Of a stretch of 64,000 bases of DNA, positions 46,408 to 54,429 are shown piece after piece. The stretch's first letter is position 1, and each line of letters opens with the position of its first letter. Origin of the DNA: Sphingomonas sp. 28-63-12 (GTDB taxonomy: Bacteria > Pseudomonadota > Alphaproteobacteria > Sphingomonadales > Sphingomonadaceae); NCBI GenBank assembly GCA_002281535.1, contig NCGD01000016.1, positions 1-64,000 of the forward strand. Direction: 5' to 3'. The notes beneath the pieces were generated by a model. That model was not told the origin of the DNA. It worked only from the letters and a program-made list of their open reading frames with translations, and made no database searches. The position numbers and the translations under genes were made by a program.

Positions 46408-49254
46408 ATGGGTTACGCACCCCAGGTCGATTTCGGCACCCCGGCGAGCCTGGCCAGCGAGCTGGTAACGCTGACGATCGATGGCCGCACGCTGACCGTC
46501 CCCGCCGGGACCAGCGTGATGCGCGCTGCGGCCGAAGACGGCACAGCGATTCCCAAGCTCTGCGCCACCGACAATATGCAAAGCTTTGGCTCGTGCCGCC
46601 TGTGCCTGGTAGAGATTGACGGCAAGCGCGGCACGCCGGCGAGCTGCACCACCCCGGTCGAACCCGGCATGGTCGTCCACACCCAGAGCCCGCGCCTCGC
46701 CAAATTGCGCCGGGGCGTGATGGAGCTCTACATCTCCGATCACCCGCTCGATTGCCTGACGTGCAGCGCGAACAATGATTGCGAGCTGCAGGATCAGGCC
46801 GCCGCCGTCGGCTTGCGCGACGTGCGCTATGGCTATGAGGGCGCAAACCATCTCGGCGCCGCGACCGACACATCGAACCCCTATTTCGATTTCGATCCCA
46901 GCAAATGCATCGTCTGTTCGCGCTGCGTGCGCGCCTGTGACGAGGTCCAAGGCACTTTCGCGTTGACCATCGACGCGCGCGGCTTTGCGTCCAAAGTGTC
47001 GGCGGGGCTGCCGGGCGAGGACTTCCTGTCGTCCGAATGCGTGTCCTGCGGCGCGTGCGTTCAGGCGTGCCCGACCGCGACGCTGACCGAAAAGGCGGTG
47101 AAGGACATCGGCCTGCCCGATCGCGCGGTCGTCACCACCTGCGCCTATTGTGGCGTGGGGTGCACCTTCCGCGCCGAGATGAAGGGTGAACAGCTCGTCC
47201 GCATGGTGCCGTGGAAGGACGGCAAGGCCAATCGCGGGCACAGCTGCGTCAAGGGCCGCTTCGCCTGGGGCTATGCCCAGCATCAGGACCGCATTTTGAA
47301 GCCGATGATCCGCGCGAGCATCGACCAGCCCTGGCGCGAAGTCGCGTGGGACGAAGCCCTTGCCTATGCCGCGTCCGAACTGAAGCGCATCCAGGCGAAA
47401 TATGGCCGATTGTCGCTCGGCGGCATTACCTCGTCGCGCTGCACCAACGAGGAGACCTATCTCGTCCAGAAACTGGTCCGGCAGGGCTTTGCCAACAATA
47501 ATGTCGATACCTGCGCGCGCGTCTGCCACTCGCCGACCGGCTATGGGCTGAAGACGACCTTTGGCACCTCGGCGGGCACGCAGGACTTCGACAGCGTTCG
47601 CCAAGCTGATGTCATCATGGTCATCGGCGCGAACCCGACCGACGGCCACCCCGTCTTCGCCAGCCGGATGAAGCGGCGGCTTAGACAGGGGGCGAAGCTG
47701 ATCGTCATCGATCCGCGCCGGATCGATCTCGTCCGCTCCCCGCATGTCGCGGCGGATTATCATCTGCCGCTCCAGCCCGGCACCAATGTCGCGGTGCTGA
47801 CCACGATGGCGCATGTCGTCGTCACCGAGGGGCTGGCAAACGAGGCGTTCATTCGTGACCGCTGCGACTGGGACGGATATCAGGATTGGGCCGCCTTCGT
47901 CAGTGATGCGCGCCACAGCCCCGAAACGCTAGAACCCGTCACCCGCGTGCCCGCTGCCGATCTGCGCGCCGCCGCGCGGCTGTTCGCGACCGGCGGCAAT
48001 GGCGCGATCTATTACGGGCTCGGCGTCACGGAACACTCGCAGGGCTCCTCCACCGTCATGGCGATCGCCAACCTCGCGATGGCGACGGGCAATATCGGTC
48101 GCCCCGGCGTCGGCGTGAATCCCTTGCGCGGGCAGAACAACGTCCAGGGCGCCTGCGACATGGGCAGCTTCCCGCATGAGCTGCCCGGCTATCGCCATAT
48201 CTCCGATGGGGCGACGCGGGCGCTGTTCGAAGCCGATTGGGGCGTCGCGCTCGATCCCGAACCTGGCCTGCGCATCCCCAACATGCTCGACGCCGCGGTC
48301 GATGGCGAGTTCAAGGCGCTCTATGTGCAGGGCGAGGACATCCTCCAGTCGGATCCGAACACCCAGCATGTCGCGGCTGGCCTCGCGGCGATGGAATGCG
48401 TGATCGTCCATGACTTGTTCCTCAACGAAACCGCCAATTACGCGCATATCTTTCTGCCCGGCTCGACCTTCCTCGAAAAGGACGGCACCTTCACCAATGC
48501 TGAGCGGCGAATCCAGCCGGTGCGCAAGGTTATGGCGCCGCTGAACGGCTATGCCGACTGGGAAGTGACGCAGGAGCTGGCGCGTGCGATGGGGCTCGAC
48601 TGGGCCTATGCGCACCCTGCCGAGATCATGGACGAGATCGCCCGGCTGACCCCCAGCTTTGCCGGCGTCAGCTTCGATCATCTCGACAAGGCGGGATCGC
48701 TGCAATGGCCGGTCAATGCCGCGCATCCGGAAGGTTCGCCGATCATGCATGTCGATGGCTTTGCCAGCGGCAAGGGCAAATTCGTCGTCACCGATTATGT
48801 GCCGACCGATGAAAAGACCGGCCCGCGCTTCCCGCTGCTGCTGACCACGGGGCGCATCCTCAGCCATTACAATGTCGGCGCGCAGACCCGGCGCACCGCC
48901 AACACCGCCTGGCACCCTGAAGACATGCTCGAAGTCCATCCCACCGATGCAGAGAACCGGGGCCTTAAAGACGGCGACTGGGTCAAGCTTGCCAGCCGGT
49001 CGGGCGAGACGACGCTGCGCGCGCAGGTCACCGATCGGGTGGCACCCGGCGTCGTCTACACGACCTTCCACCACCCTGCGACGCAAGCCAATGTCGTCAC
49101 CACCGACTTTTCTGACTGGGCGACCAATTGCCCCGAATATAAGGTGACGGCGGTGCAGATTGCCGCCTCCAATGGCCCGAGCGACTGGCAGGAGGATTAT
49201 GAGGCGCATAGCGACCGCGCGCGCCGCGTCTTGCCCGCCGAGGCGGCAGAATGA
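46408..49254 (+). CDS. fdsA: NAD-dependent formate dehydrogenase, alpha (catalytic) subunit
   Basis: A 948-residue bis-MGD molybdenum subunit. An N-terminal NuoG-like part binds several clusters: [2Fe-2S] 'SFGSCRLCLVE', His/Cys '[4Fe-4S]' 'LDCLTCSANNDCELQ', then 'CIVCSRCVRACDE' and 'CVSCGACVQACPT'. The molybdopterin part starts with 'CAYCGVGCTF' and has the molybdenum cysteine with its partner histidine in 'VDTCARVCHSPTGYGL'. Cysteine, not selenocysteine, is used. It oxidises the formate released by PurU or from formaldehyde. Overlaps fdsD by four bases. Confidence 0.97.
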   Translation: MGYAPQVDFGTPASLASELVTLTIDGRTLTVPAGTSVMRAAAEDGTAIPKLCATDNMQSFGSCRLCLVEIDGKRGTPASCTTPVEPGMVVHTQSPRLAKLRRGVMELYISDHPLDCLTCSANNDCELQDQAAAVGLRDVRYGYEGANHLGAATDTSNPYFDFDPSKCIVCSRCVRACDEVQGTFALTIDARGFASKVSAGLPGEDFLSSECVSCGACVQACPTATLTEKAVKDIGLPDRAVVTTCAYCGVGCTFRAEMKGEQLVRMVPWKDGKANRGHSCVKGRFAWGYAQHQDRILKPMIRASIDQPWREVAWDEALAYAASELKRIQAKYGRLSLGGITSSRCTNEETYLVQKLVRQGFANNNVDTCARVCHSPTGYGLKTTFGTSAGTQDFDSVRQADVIMVIGANPTDGHPVFASRMKRRLRQGAKLIVIDPRRIDLVRSPHVAADYHLPLQPGTNVAVLTTMAHVVVTEGLANEAFIRDRCDWDGYQDWAAFVSDARHSPETLEPVTRVPAADLRAAARLFATGGNGAIYYGLGVTEHSQGSSTVMAIANLAMATGNIGRPGVGVNPLRGQNNVQGACDMGSFPHELPGYRHISDGATRALFEADWGVALDPEPGLRIPNMLDAAVDGEFKALYVQGEDILQSDPNTQHVAAGLAAMECVIVHDLFLNETANYAHIFLPGSTFLEKDGTFTNAERRIQPVRKVMAPLNGYADWEVTQELARAMGLDWAYAHPAEIMDEIARLTPSFAGVSFDHLDKAGSLQWPVNAAHPEGSPIMHVDGFASGKGKFVVTDYVPTDEKTGPRFPLLLTTGRILSHYNVGAQTRRTANTAWHPEDMLEVHPTDAENRGLKDGDWVKLASRSGETTLRAQVTDRVAPGVVYTTFHHPATQANVVTTDFSDWATNCPEYKVTAVQIAASNGPSDWQEDYEAHSDRARRVLPAEAAE

Positions 49255-49472
49255 CGACGATCGAGCGGCTCGTGCTGATGGCCAACCAGATCGCCCGCAA
49301 TCTGGAAATCGGCGGCGAAGACGTTGCGACCGTCGCGATGGCACAGCACATCGCCGACTTCTGGGACCCAAGGATGAAGCAGCTTATTAGCGCCCATGTT
49401 GCGGCGGGCGGCGACGGGCTGACGCCGATTGCCAAGGCCGCGATGGAGCGGCTTGCATTGCCACTGGAGTAG
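49251..49472 (+). CDS. fdsD: formate dehydrogenase delta subunit
   Basis: A 73-residue helical protein beginning TTIERLVLMANQIARNL, with 'AQHIADFWDPRMKQ' in the middle; this is the small FdsD subunit found after fdsA in NAD-dependent formate dehydrogenase operons. It assists assembly or cofactor insertion. Start overlaps the fdsA stop (ATGA). Confidence 0.95.
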   Translation: MTTIERLVLMANQIARNLEIGGEDVATVAMAQHIADFWDPRMKQLISAHVAAGGDGLTPIAKAAMERLALPLE

Positions 49473-49520
49473 GGCGCCACGACCCAAATATTGCCACGAT
49501 CGACAGGAAAGTGAGTTTAC

Positions 49521-50654
49521 ATGAGCGCAACAATTGCCACCACCCATGTTGGCAGCCTGCCACGCGGCCCCGAGCTCACCCCGCTGCTGCTGGCACGCGA
49601 CAAGGGTGATCCCTATGATGAAGTAGCGTTCGACCATGTGGTCCAGTCGCTGTTGGATGAGGCGGTAATTGCCCAGCTTGCAGCAGGCGTCTCGATCATG
49701 AGCGATGGCGAATTGGGCAAGGTGGGCTATTCGACCTATATGATCGAGCGGCTGTCAGGCTTTGGCGGGCACACCGATCGCAAGCCGGCGCTCGATCTCG
49801 CCCCGTTGCCCGAGCTGCGCGCCAAGCTCGCGCATATCATGGGTTCGCAGGATTTCGTCCGGGCGTCATGCATCGACAAGGTCAGGCTGGTAACGCTGGC
49901 ACCGCTGCACGACGATATTCGTCGCTTCCGCTCGGCGCTCGATCGCCTCGGCGATGGCGCGCGGGCATTCATGAACGCGGCGTCGCCGGGCCTGATCACC
50001 GCGTTCCAAAAGAATGCCTATTACCCCAGCCACGAAGCGTATCTCGCCGATCTGGTGATCGCGATGCAGCCCGAATATGAAGCGATCGTCGATGCCGGCT
50101 TTGAATTGCAGCTCGATTGCCCCGATCTCGCAATGGCGCGACACACCGGCTACCAGGAAATGGACGAGGGCCAGTTCCTCAGCGCGATTGCCGCCAATGT
50201 CGAGGCGCTGAACGCCGCGACCGCCCAGATCGCGCCCGAAAAGATGCGCATGCATGTGTGCTGGGGTAATTATGAAGGGCCGCACGACCATGACATCGCA
50301 CTGGAAAAGATCGTTGATATCGTGTTGCGCGCGCGCCCGGCAACGATCCTGTTCGAAGCGGCCAACCCGCGCCACGAACATGAATGGATCGTGTGGCGGG
50401 ATGCCAAGCTACCCGCCGACAAGCTGCTGGCACCCGGCGTGATCGACACATGCTCCAACTATATCGAGCATCCCGAGTTGATCGCACAGCGGATTGAGCG
50501 CTTTGCGGCGATTGTTGGTCCCGATCGTGTCGTGGCGAGCACCGATTGCGGATTCGGGACCTTCGCCGGCTATGGCAAGATCGATCCCGCCGTGGCCTGG
50601 AAGAAGCTCGCCAATCTGCGGCAAGGGGCTGACATCGCGGCGGCGCGGCTGTGA
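49521..50654 (+). CDS. MetE C-terminal-domain methyltransferase-like protein
   Basis: A 377-residue TIM barrel matching only the C-terminal catalytic half of cobalamin-independent methionine synthase. The zinc ligands stand in 'RMHVCWGNY' (H-x-C), 'ILFEAANPRHEHEW' (Glu) and 'VVASTDCGFGTF' (Cys), so the site is complete; 'TTHVGSLPRGPEL' at the start is the family motif. Without the N-terminal half it cannot be a classical MetE; family relatives include core-MetE proteins and epoxyalkane:CoM transferases. It sits between fdsD and a SnoaL-like gene in a C1 context, so methyl transfer to or from a thiol is likely. Donor unknown. Confidence 0.85.
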   Translation: MSATIATTHVGSLPRGPELTPLLLARDKGDPYDEVAFDHVVQSLLDEAVIAQLAAGVSIMSDGELGKVGYSTYMIERLSGFGGHTDRKPALDLAPLPELRAKLAHIMGSQDFVRASCIDKVRLVTLAPLHDDIRRFRSALDRLGDGARAFMNAASPGLITAFQKNAYYPSHEAYLADLVIAMQPEYEAIVDAGFELQLDCPDLAMARHTGYQEMDEGQFLSAIAANVEALNAATAQIAPEKMRMHVCWGNYEGPHDHDIALEKIVDIVLRARPATILFEAANPRHEHEWIVWRDAKLPADKLLAPGVIDTCSNYIEHPELIAQRIERFAAIVGPDRVVASTDCGFGTFAGYGKIDPAVAWKKLANLRQGADIAAARL

Positions 50655-51055
50655 CCGGCGCGCTGACCGATGAGCAGCGGCGCGCGATCGAATGGGACTG
50701 CGCGCGGCTGATCCATCTCTACGCCCAGCTCAACGATGCAGCGCGCTGGAGCGAGGTGGCTGCGCTCTATGCGCCCGATGGCAGCATGACGCGACCCACT
50801 GCGCCGGACGCGCCGGTCATCGGGCGTGAAGCGATCCTTGCCGCTTTCCAGGCCCGACCGCCGCGCACAACGCGCCACGTCTGCGCCAATGTCGTGATCG
50901 ATGTCGAAAGCCCATCACGCGCGCAGGGTAACAGCGCCATGCTGTTGTTTACGAGCGCGGCGGCGCCACCCTTAGTTGGCGGCTTCGAGGACCGGTTCGT
51001 TCTGACCGATGCGGGATGGCGATTTGCCGAGCGGCGGGGAACACTGACGTTCTGA
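50651..51055 (+). CDS. SnoaL/NTF2-like protein
   Basis: A 134-residue cone-shaped alpha/beta protein. 'CARLIHLYAQLNDAARWSEV' and 'ALYAPDGSMTRP...GREAIL' followed by 'TRHVCANVVIDV' are the SnoaL_4/ring-hydroxylating-subunit-like signature. It begins at a GTG overlapping the stop of the MetE-like gene (GTGA), hence translationally coupled. The function is unknown; such proteins act as small isomerases, hydratases or binding partners. Confidence 0.8.
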   Translation: MTGALTDEQRRAIEWDCARLIHLYAQLNDAARWSEVAALYAPDGSMTRPTAPDAPVIGREAILAAFQARPPRTTRHVCANVVIDVESPSRAQGNSAMLLFTSAAAPPLVGGFEDRFVLTDAGWRFAERRGTLTF

Positions 51056-51145
51056 TTGGGCGGCGGTGCGCCGCTTAACCAAGGCGTCCCGGATCGCATC
51101 AAGACGGTTGATCACCGCATGCGGCGCCCGTGTCGCTGCCAGCCC

Positions 51146-51420
51146 GGCGATATCGCCGGGCTTACCAAATCGGCGGCGATCGAATATGCGCGTGCGGGCA
51201 GGCGTGTGAACGTGATCTGCCCCGGGCTGGTCGAGACCGCGATGACGGCGGCCTGGTTCGAGGACGAGGGATTCATAGACGGTTTCTTTGCGGCTTCGCC
51301 GATTGGCCGGGCTGCGCAGCCTGAGGAGATCGCCGGGACTGTGCTTCTCTCTGCTCGACCGAGGCGAGCTTCACCAATGGCAGCATCGTTATCATCGACG
51401 GTGGCCAGACCGCCATTTGA
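51146..51420 (+). pseudogene. short-chain dehydrogenase C-terminal remnant, frameshifted
   Basis: The frame picks up abruptly at 'GLTKSAAIEYARAGRRVNV' (the helix after the SDR catalytic tyrosine), runs through 'ICPGLVETAMTAAWF' and 'IGRAAQPEEIAGTV', then shifts near 51350; in another frame 'ASFTNGSIVIIDGGQTAI' completes the normal SDR end at 51420. The Rossmann half and the catalytic Ser-Tyr-Lys are lost. Confidence 0.82.
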
Positions 51421-51431
51421 AGGAGCACCGC

Positions 51432-51718
51432 ATGAAACGCCTGATCGCCGTCGCCGCGCTGACGCTCGTCCCGCAACCCGCGGTGGCCGAGATGGCCAAG
51501 CAGTCACTTGCCGTAAAGGTCCTCTGCACCAGTGCCGGCTCACTCGCCGGCACTATGTCGACGACTGGAATGCCGCCGCCGCGCAATCGAAGACCTCGGC
51601 CGAGCTTAGGGCGCTGATCGTCAAGCTCGACCCACAGGCGGTTGACGTGCGCGGCGATTTCCTGCTCGGCAGTTCTTTCAAGGTAACGATGGGTGAGGAG
51701 CCCCGCTGGACCGAATGA
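51432..51718 (+). pseudogene. small exported protein, frameshifted
   Basis: An ATG at 51432 (RBS aggag) opens with a signal peptide 'MKRLIAVAALTLVPQPAVAE' but loses sense after 'LCTSAGSLAGT'. From ~51550 another frame continues with plausible protein sequence 'YVDDWNAAAAQSKTSAELRA' and 'DVRGDFLLGSSFKVTMGEEP' to a stop at 51718. A frameshift near 51545-51555 has separated the two. No family recognised. The stop overlaps the fdhD start. Confidence 0.6.
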
Positions 51719-52533
51719 CCGCGCCCCCCGTCTGCCCCGCCAGCATCGATCGACGTGCCACGCTGCCAGCGACATTTGTGCGGGTGGCTGCGGATGGGGC
51801 TGCCGGCGCGATCACCCGCGCGATCGCCGTGGAGCAACCGGTTGCGATAGAATATAACGGCATCGGTTATGCGGTGCTGATGGCAACGCCGCACAATCTC
51901 CACGATCTGGTGGTTGGGTTCAGCCATGCCGAACGGCTGATCGAACAAGCGGTGCAGATCGAGTGGATCGAGCCGCACGACACTGATCGCGGGGTGATCG
52001 TCCGGGTCGGGCTGGCGGCCGACCGCGCAGCGTTGATCAATGACAGGACCCGCGCCCGCTTTTCGGATTCGTCGTGCGGGTTGTGCGGTCTCGAAAACCT
52101 CGACCAGGCGATCCGCCCGCTGCCGACCGCGCGTGGCGCGGCACGCGCCGATGACGTCTCAATCTTTGCGGCGCTGACGGCGCTAGGCGATCATCAGCCG
52201 CTCAATCGCCTGACCGGCGCGGTTCATGCCGCTGCGCTCTGCGCTGCCGATGGCACGATCCGGCTGGTGCGGGAGGATGTCGGCCGCCACAATGCGTTCG
52301 ACAAGCTGATCGGCGCGATGCTGCGCGCCGGGCTCGATTGGGAGGGTGGCTTTGCACTGCTGACGTCGCGCTGCTCCTACGAACTTGTCGAAAAGGCGGC
52401 GCTCGCGCGTTGTCCGTTGCTGGTGACGATTTCGGCACCGACCTCGCTGGCGGTGGCCGCAGCGCAGCAGGCGCGGCTGCCACTGGCAGTGCTTGCCCGC
52501 CCGGACGCCCTGCTGCGGGTCGATCCGACTTGA
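51715..52533 (+). CDS. fdhD: formate dehydrogenase sulfurtransferase FdhD
   Basis: A 272-residue protein passing sulfur to the molybdenum cofactor of formate dehydrogenase. The active loop 'SSCGLCGLENLDQ' carries the C-x-x-C, and 'REDVGRHNAFDKLIGAML' and 'SRCSYELVEKAA' are the other FdhD blocks. It is needed to activate FdsA. Its stop overlaps the mobA start; the SDR and small exported pseudogenes separate it from the fds operon. Confidence 0.95.
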   Translation: MTAPPVCPASIDRRATLPATFVRVAADGAAGAITRAIAVEQPVAIEYNGIGYAVLMATPHNLHDLVVGFSHAERLIEQAVQIEWIEPHDTDRGVIVRVGLAADRAALINDRTRARFSDSSCGLCGLENLDQAIRPLPTARGAARADDVSIFAALTALGDHQPLNRLTGAVHAAALCAADGTIRLVREDVGRHNAFDKLIGAMLRAGLDWEGGFALLTSRCSYELVEKAALARCPLLVTISAPTSLAVAAAQQARLPLAVLARPDALLRVDPT

Positions 52534-53063
52534 AGTCGGGATCGGTGTTGGGCGCGGTACTGGCCGGCGGCAGCTCAAGCCGGTTCGGGACCGACAAGGC
52601 GCTGGCAATATGGGAGGGGCGGACATTGCTCGATCATGCGATTGCTGCGCTGATGCCGGTCTGCACCACTGTGGTGGTGTGTGGCCGCGGCAGGGCGGGC
52701 GCGCTGGCCGATCGCCCGTCAGCTGACCTCGGGCCACTCGGCGGGCTCAATGCAGCGCTGCGGCTGGCGCATGATGACGGCTATGCGGGGGTGCTCAGCT
52801 GCGGCTGCGACACGCCATTGTTGCCGGCCGGTCTGCTCGGGCAACTGGTGGGGCAGGGCAGCCCTGCCTATGTCGTCGAGCTGCCCGTAATCGGCTATTG
52901 GCCAGCCGCCCTCGCGCTGGAGCTCGACGTCTGGTTGGCCGGGGAGAGTGATCGATCAATCCGCGGCTGGGCCGCATCATGTAGGGCAGTTCGGATCAAT
53001 TATGCCGGGCTGTCCAATATCAACCGGCCCGACGACCTGGCCGCACTCAGCCGGCACGATTGA
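52530..53063 (+). CDS. mobA: molybdenum cofactor guanylyltransferase
   Basis: A ~177-residue nucleotidyltransferase. 'GAVLAGGSSSRFGTDKAL' is the GTP-binding LAGGxSxRxGxDK signature and 'DLGPLGGLNAAL' follows. It adds GMP to molybdopterin to make the MGD cofactor of FdsA. It begins at a TTG overlapping the fdhD stop (GTG at 52542 possible). Its last bases overlap those of the MarR gene on the other strand. Confidence 0.9.
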   Translation: MKSGSVLGAVLAGGSSSRFGTDKALAIWEGRTLLDHAIAALMPVCTTVVVCGRGRAGALADRPSADLGPLGGLNAALRLAHDDGYAGVLSCGCDTPLLPAGLLGQLVGQGSPAYVVELPVIGYWPAALALELDVWLAGESDRSIRGWAASCRAVRINYAGLSNINRPDDLAALSRHD

Positions 53064-53502
53064 GGCGCCGGAGGAGCCCCATCAGCAGATCGCGTTCACC
53101 AGGACTGAAGGAATCGAGCAGCGCTTCTTCGCCCGCCCGAATGCGCGCCATGCAGTCGGCGAGCAGGGCCAGCCCCTCGGCCGTCGCCCGCAGCGCAAAG
53201 GCGCGGCGATCGTCGCCGACGTCCCGCACCACCAGTGCACGCTCGACCAGCTCGTTGATCAGCGCCACCATGTTGGCCCGCTGGATGCCCAGCCGCCGGC
53301 CGACTTCCCCCTGATGGATGCCGGGTTCAGCGGCGATCACCGACAGGATGCCGACCAGCACCTGCCGCATCCCGCTACCTTCCACCGCGATGTTGAAATC
53401 AGCGCCGAACAGGGCCGAGGCCCGGCGTAGTTGATAACCGACAAAGCCTTCGATCGAGTCGATCGCCGGTTGCGCAGTCGCAGGTGGGTTGTTATGTCGC
53501 AT
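53047..53502 (-). CDS. MarR regulator next to hydroxycinnamate genes (FerC-like)
   Basis: A 151-residue winged-helix protein. The recognition region is 'IHQGEVGRRLGIQRANMVAL' and the wing 'VVRDVGDDRRAFALRATAEG'. It is divergent from ferB, exactly as FerC, the feruloyl-CoA-responsive repressor of ferBA, is in SYK-6; a perfect 19-base palindrome covers its start codon. Repression of ferB-CoA ligase and of itself, relieved by a hydroxycinnamoyl-CoA, is therefore the expected role. Confidence 0.88.
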   Translation of the reverse strand: MRHNNPPATAQPAIDSIEGFVGYQLRRASALFGADFNIAVEGSGMRQVLVGILSVIAAEPGIHQGEVGRRLGIQRANMVALINELVERALVVRDVGDDRRAFALRATAEGLALLADCMARIRAGEEALLDSFSPGERDLLMGLLRRLNRAG

Positions 53503-53507
53503 AACAA
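53489..53507. promoter_or_regulatory. perfect palindrome over the MarR start codon
   Basis: TTGTTATG, TCG, CATAACAA: eight-base arms without mismatch. The ATG of the divergent MarR gene lies inside it, and the ferB start is 61 bases away. This is the likely operator of the MarR protein. Confidence 0.75.
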
Positions 53508-53567
53508 TATCTCTACCAGCCCTGCTTGGTCATGCAAGCTTGGCCGAGCGCAAAAGGAAAGAACGAA

Positions 53568-54404
53568 ATGACCGAGTTCAGCCCCGAGTCAACGATTGCC
53601 TATGACATTGTCGACGGCATCGCCTGGGTGCGGTTCAACCGGCCCGATAAGCGCAATTGCATGTCACCCACGCTCAACCGCGAAATGCTCGACGTGATCG
53701 AGGAGCTTGAATTTCGCGACGATGTCGGCGTGCTGGTGCTGGCGGGCGAGGGCACGGCCTGGTCGGCGGGCATGGATTTGAAGGAATATTTCCGTGAAAA
53801 CGAGCACAAGGGCCTGTCGGCGACGCGCCAGGCGCAGCGTCAGGCCTATAGCTGGTGGGAGCGCCTGCGCTGGTACCAGAAGCCGACGATCGCGATGGTC
53901 AATGGCTGGTGCTTTGGCGGCGGCTATGGCCCGCTGTTCGCCTGCGATCTCGCCTTTGCCGCGGAGGAGGCGCAGTTCGGCCTGAGCGAAATCAATTGGG
54001 GCATCCTGCCCGGCGGTGGCGCCTCCAAGGTGGCAACCGAGCTGCTGCCGTTCCGCAAGGCGATGTACCATGCGATGATGGGCGAGAATGTCGACGGCAA
54101 GACCGCTGCCGATTGGGGGCTGGTCAACGAGGCGCTGCCGCTCGCGCAGCTCAAGGACCGGGTCACCGAGGTTGCCCGGGTGTTGCTGGGCAAGAACCCC
54201 GTCGCGCTCAAGGCGACCAAGGATGCCGTGCGCCGGGTACGTGAGATGACCTATGATAATGCCGAGGATTTCCTGATCCGCGCGCAGGAAGCCGCCAACA
54301 GCTTCGATGCCGTCGGCCGCAAGGAGGCAACGCGCCAGTTCATCGACGAAAAAAGCTTCAAGCCCGGCCTGGGCGCCTATGACAAGACTCGGGTGGCCGG
54401 CTGA
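53568..54404 (+). CDS. ferB: feruloyl-CoA hydratase/lyase
   Basis: A 278-residue crotonase-fold enzyme that hydrates and cleaves feruloyl-, caffeoyl- or coumaroyl-CoA to vanillin (or the matching aldehyde) and acetyl-CoA. 'NRPDKRNCMSPTLNREMLDV', 'AWSAGMDLKEYFRE', 'MVNGWCFGGGYGPLFACDLA' and 'FGLSEINWGILPGG' (with the catalytic glutamate) are the hallmarks of this lyase subgroup, strongly like the Pseudomonas hydroxycinnamoyl-CoA hydratase-lyase. ATG at 53568 with RBS 'aaagga'. Its end overlaps no gene; the CoA ligase starts 26 bases later. Confidence 0.95.
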   Translation: MTEFSPESTIAYDIVDGIAWVRFNRPDKRNCMSPTLNREMLDVIEELEFRDDVGVLVLAGEGTAWSAGMDLKEYFRENEHKGLSATRQAQRQAYSWWERLRWYQKPTIAMVNGWCFGGGYGPLFACDLAFAAEEAQFGLSEINWGILPGGGASKVATELLPFRKAMYHAMMGENVDGKTAADWGLVNEALPLAQLKDRVTEVARVLLGKNPVALKATKDAVRRVREMTYDNAEDFLIRAQEAANSFDAVGRKEATRQFIDEKSFKPGLGAYDKTRVAG

Positions 54405-54429
54405 TCCGATTGCCAGGCGCGAAACGGCG

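Noticed and set aside
46348..49371. Two long minus-strand frames (522 and 480 residues) antisense to fdsA
   Set aside because: fdsA carries all its cluster and molybdenum ligands; the antisense frames carry none.
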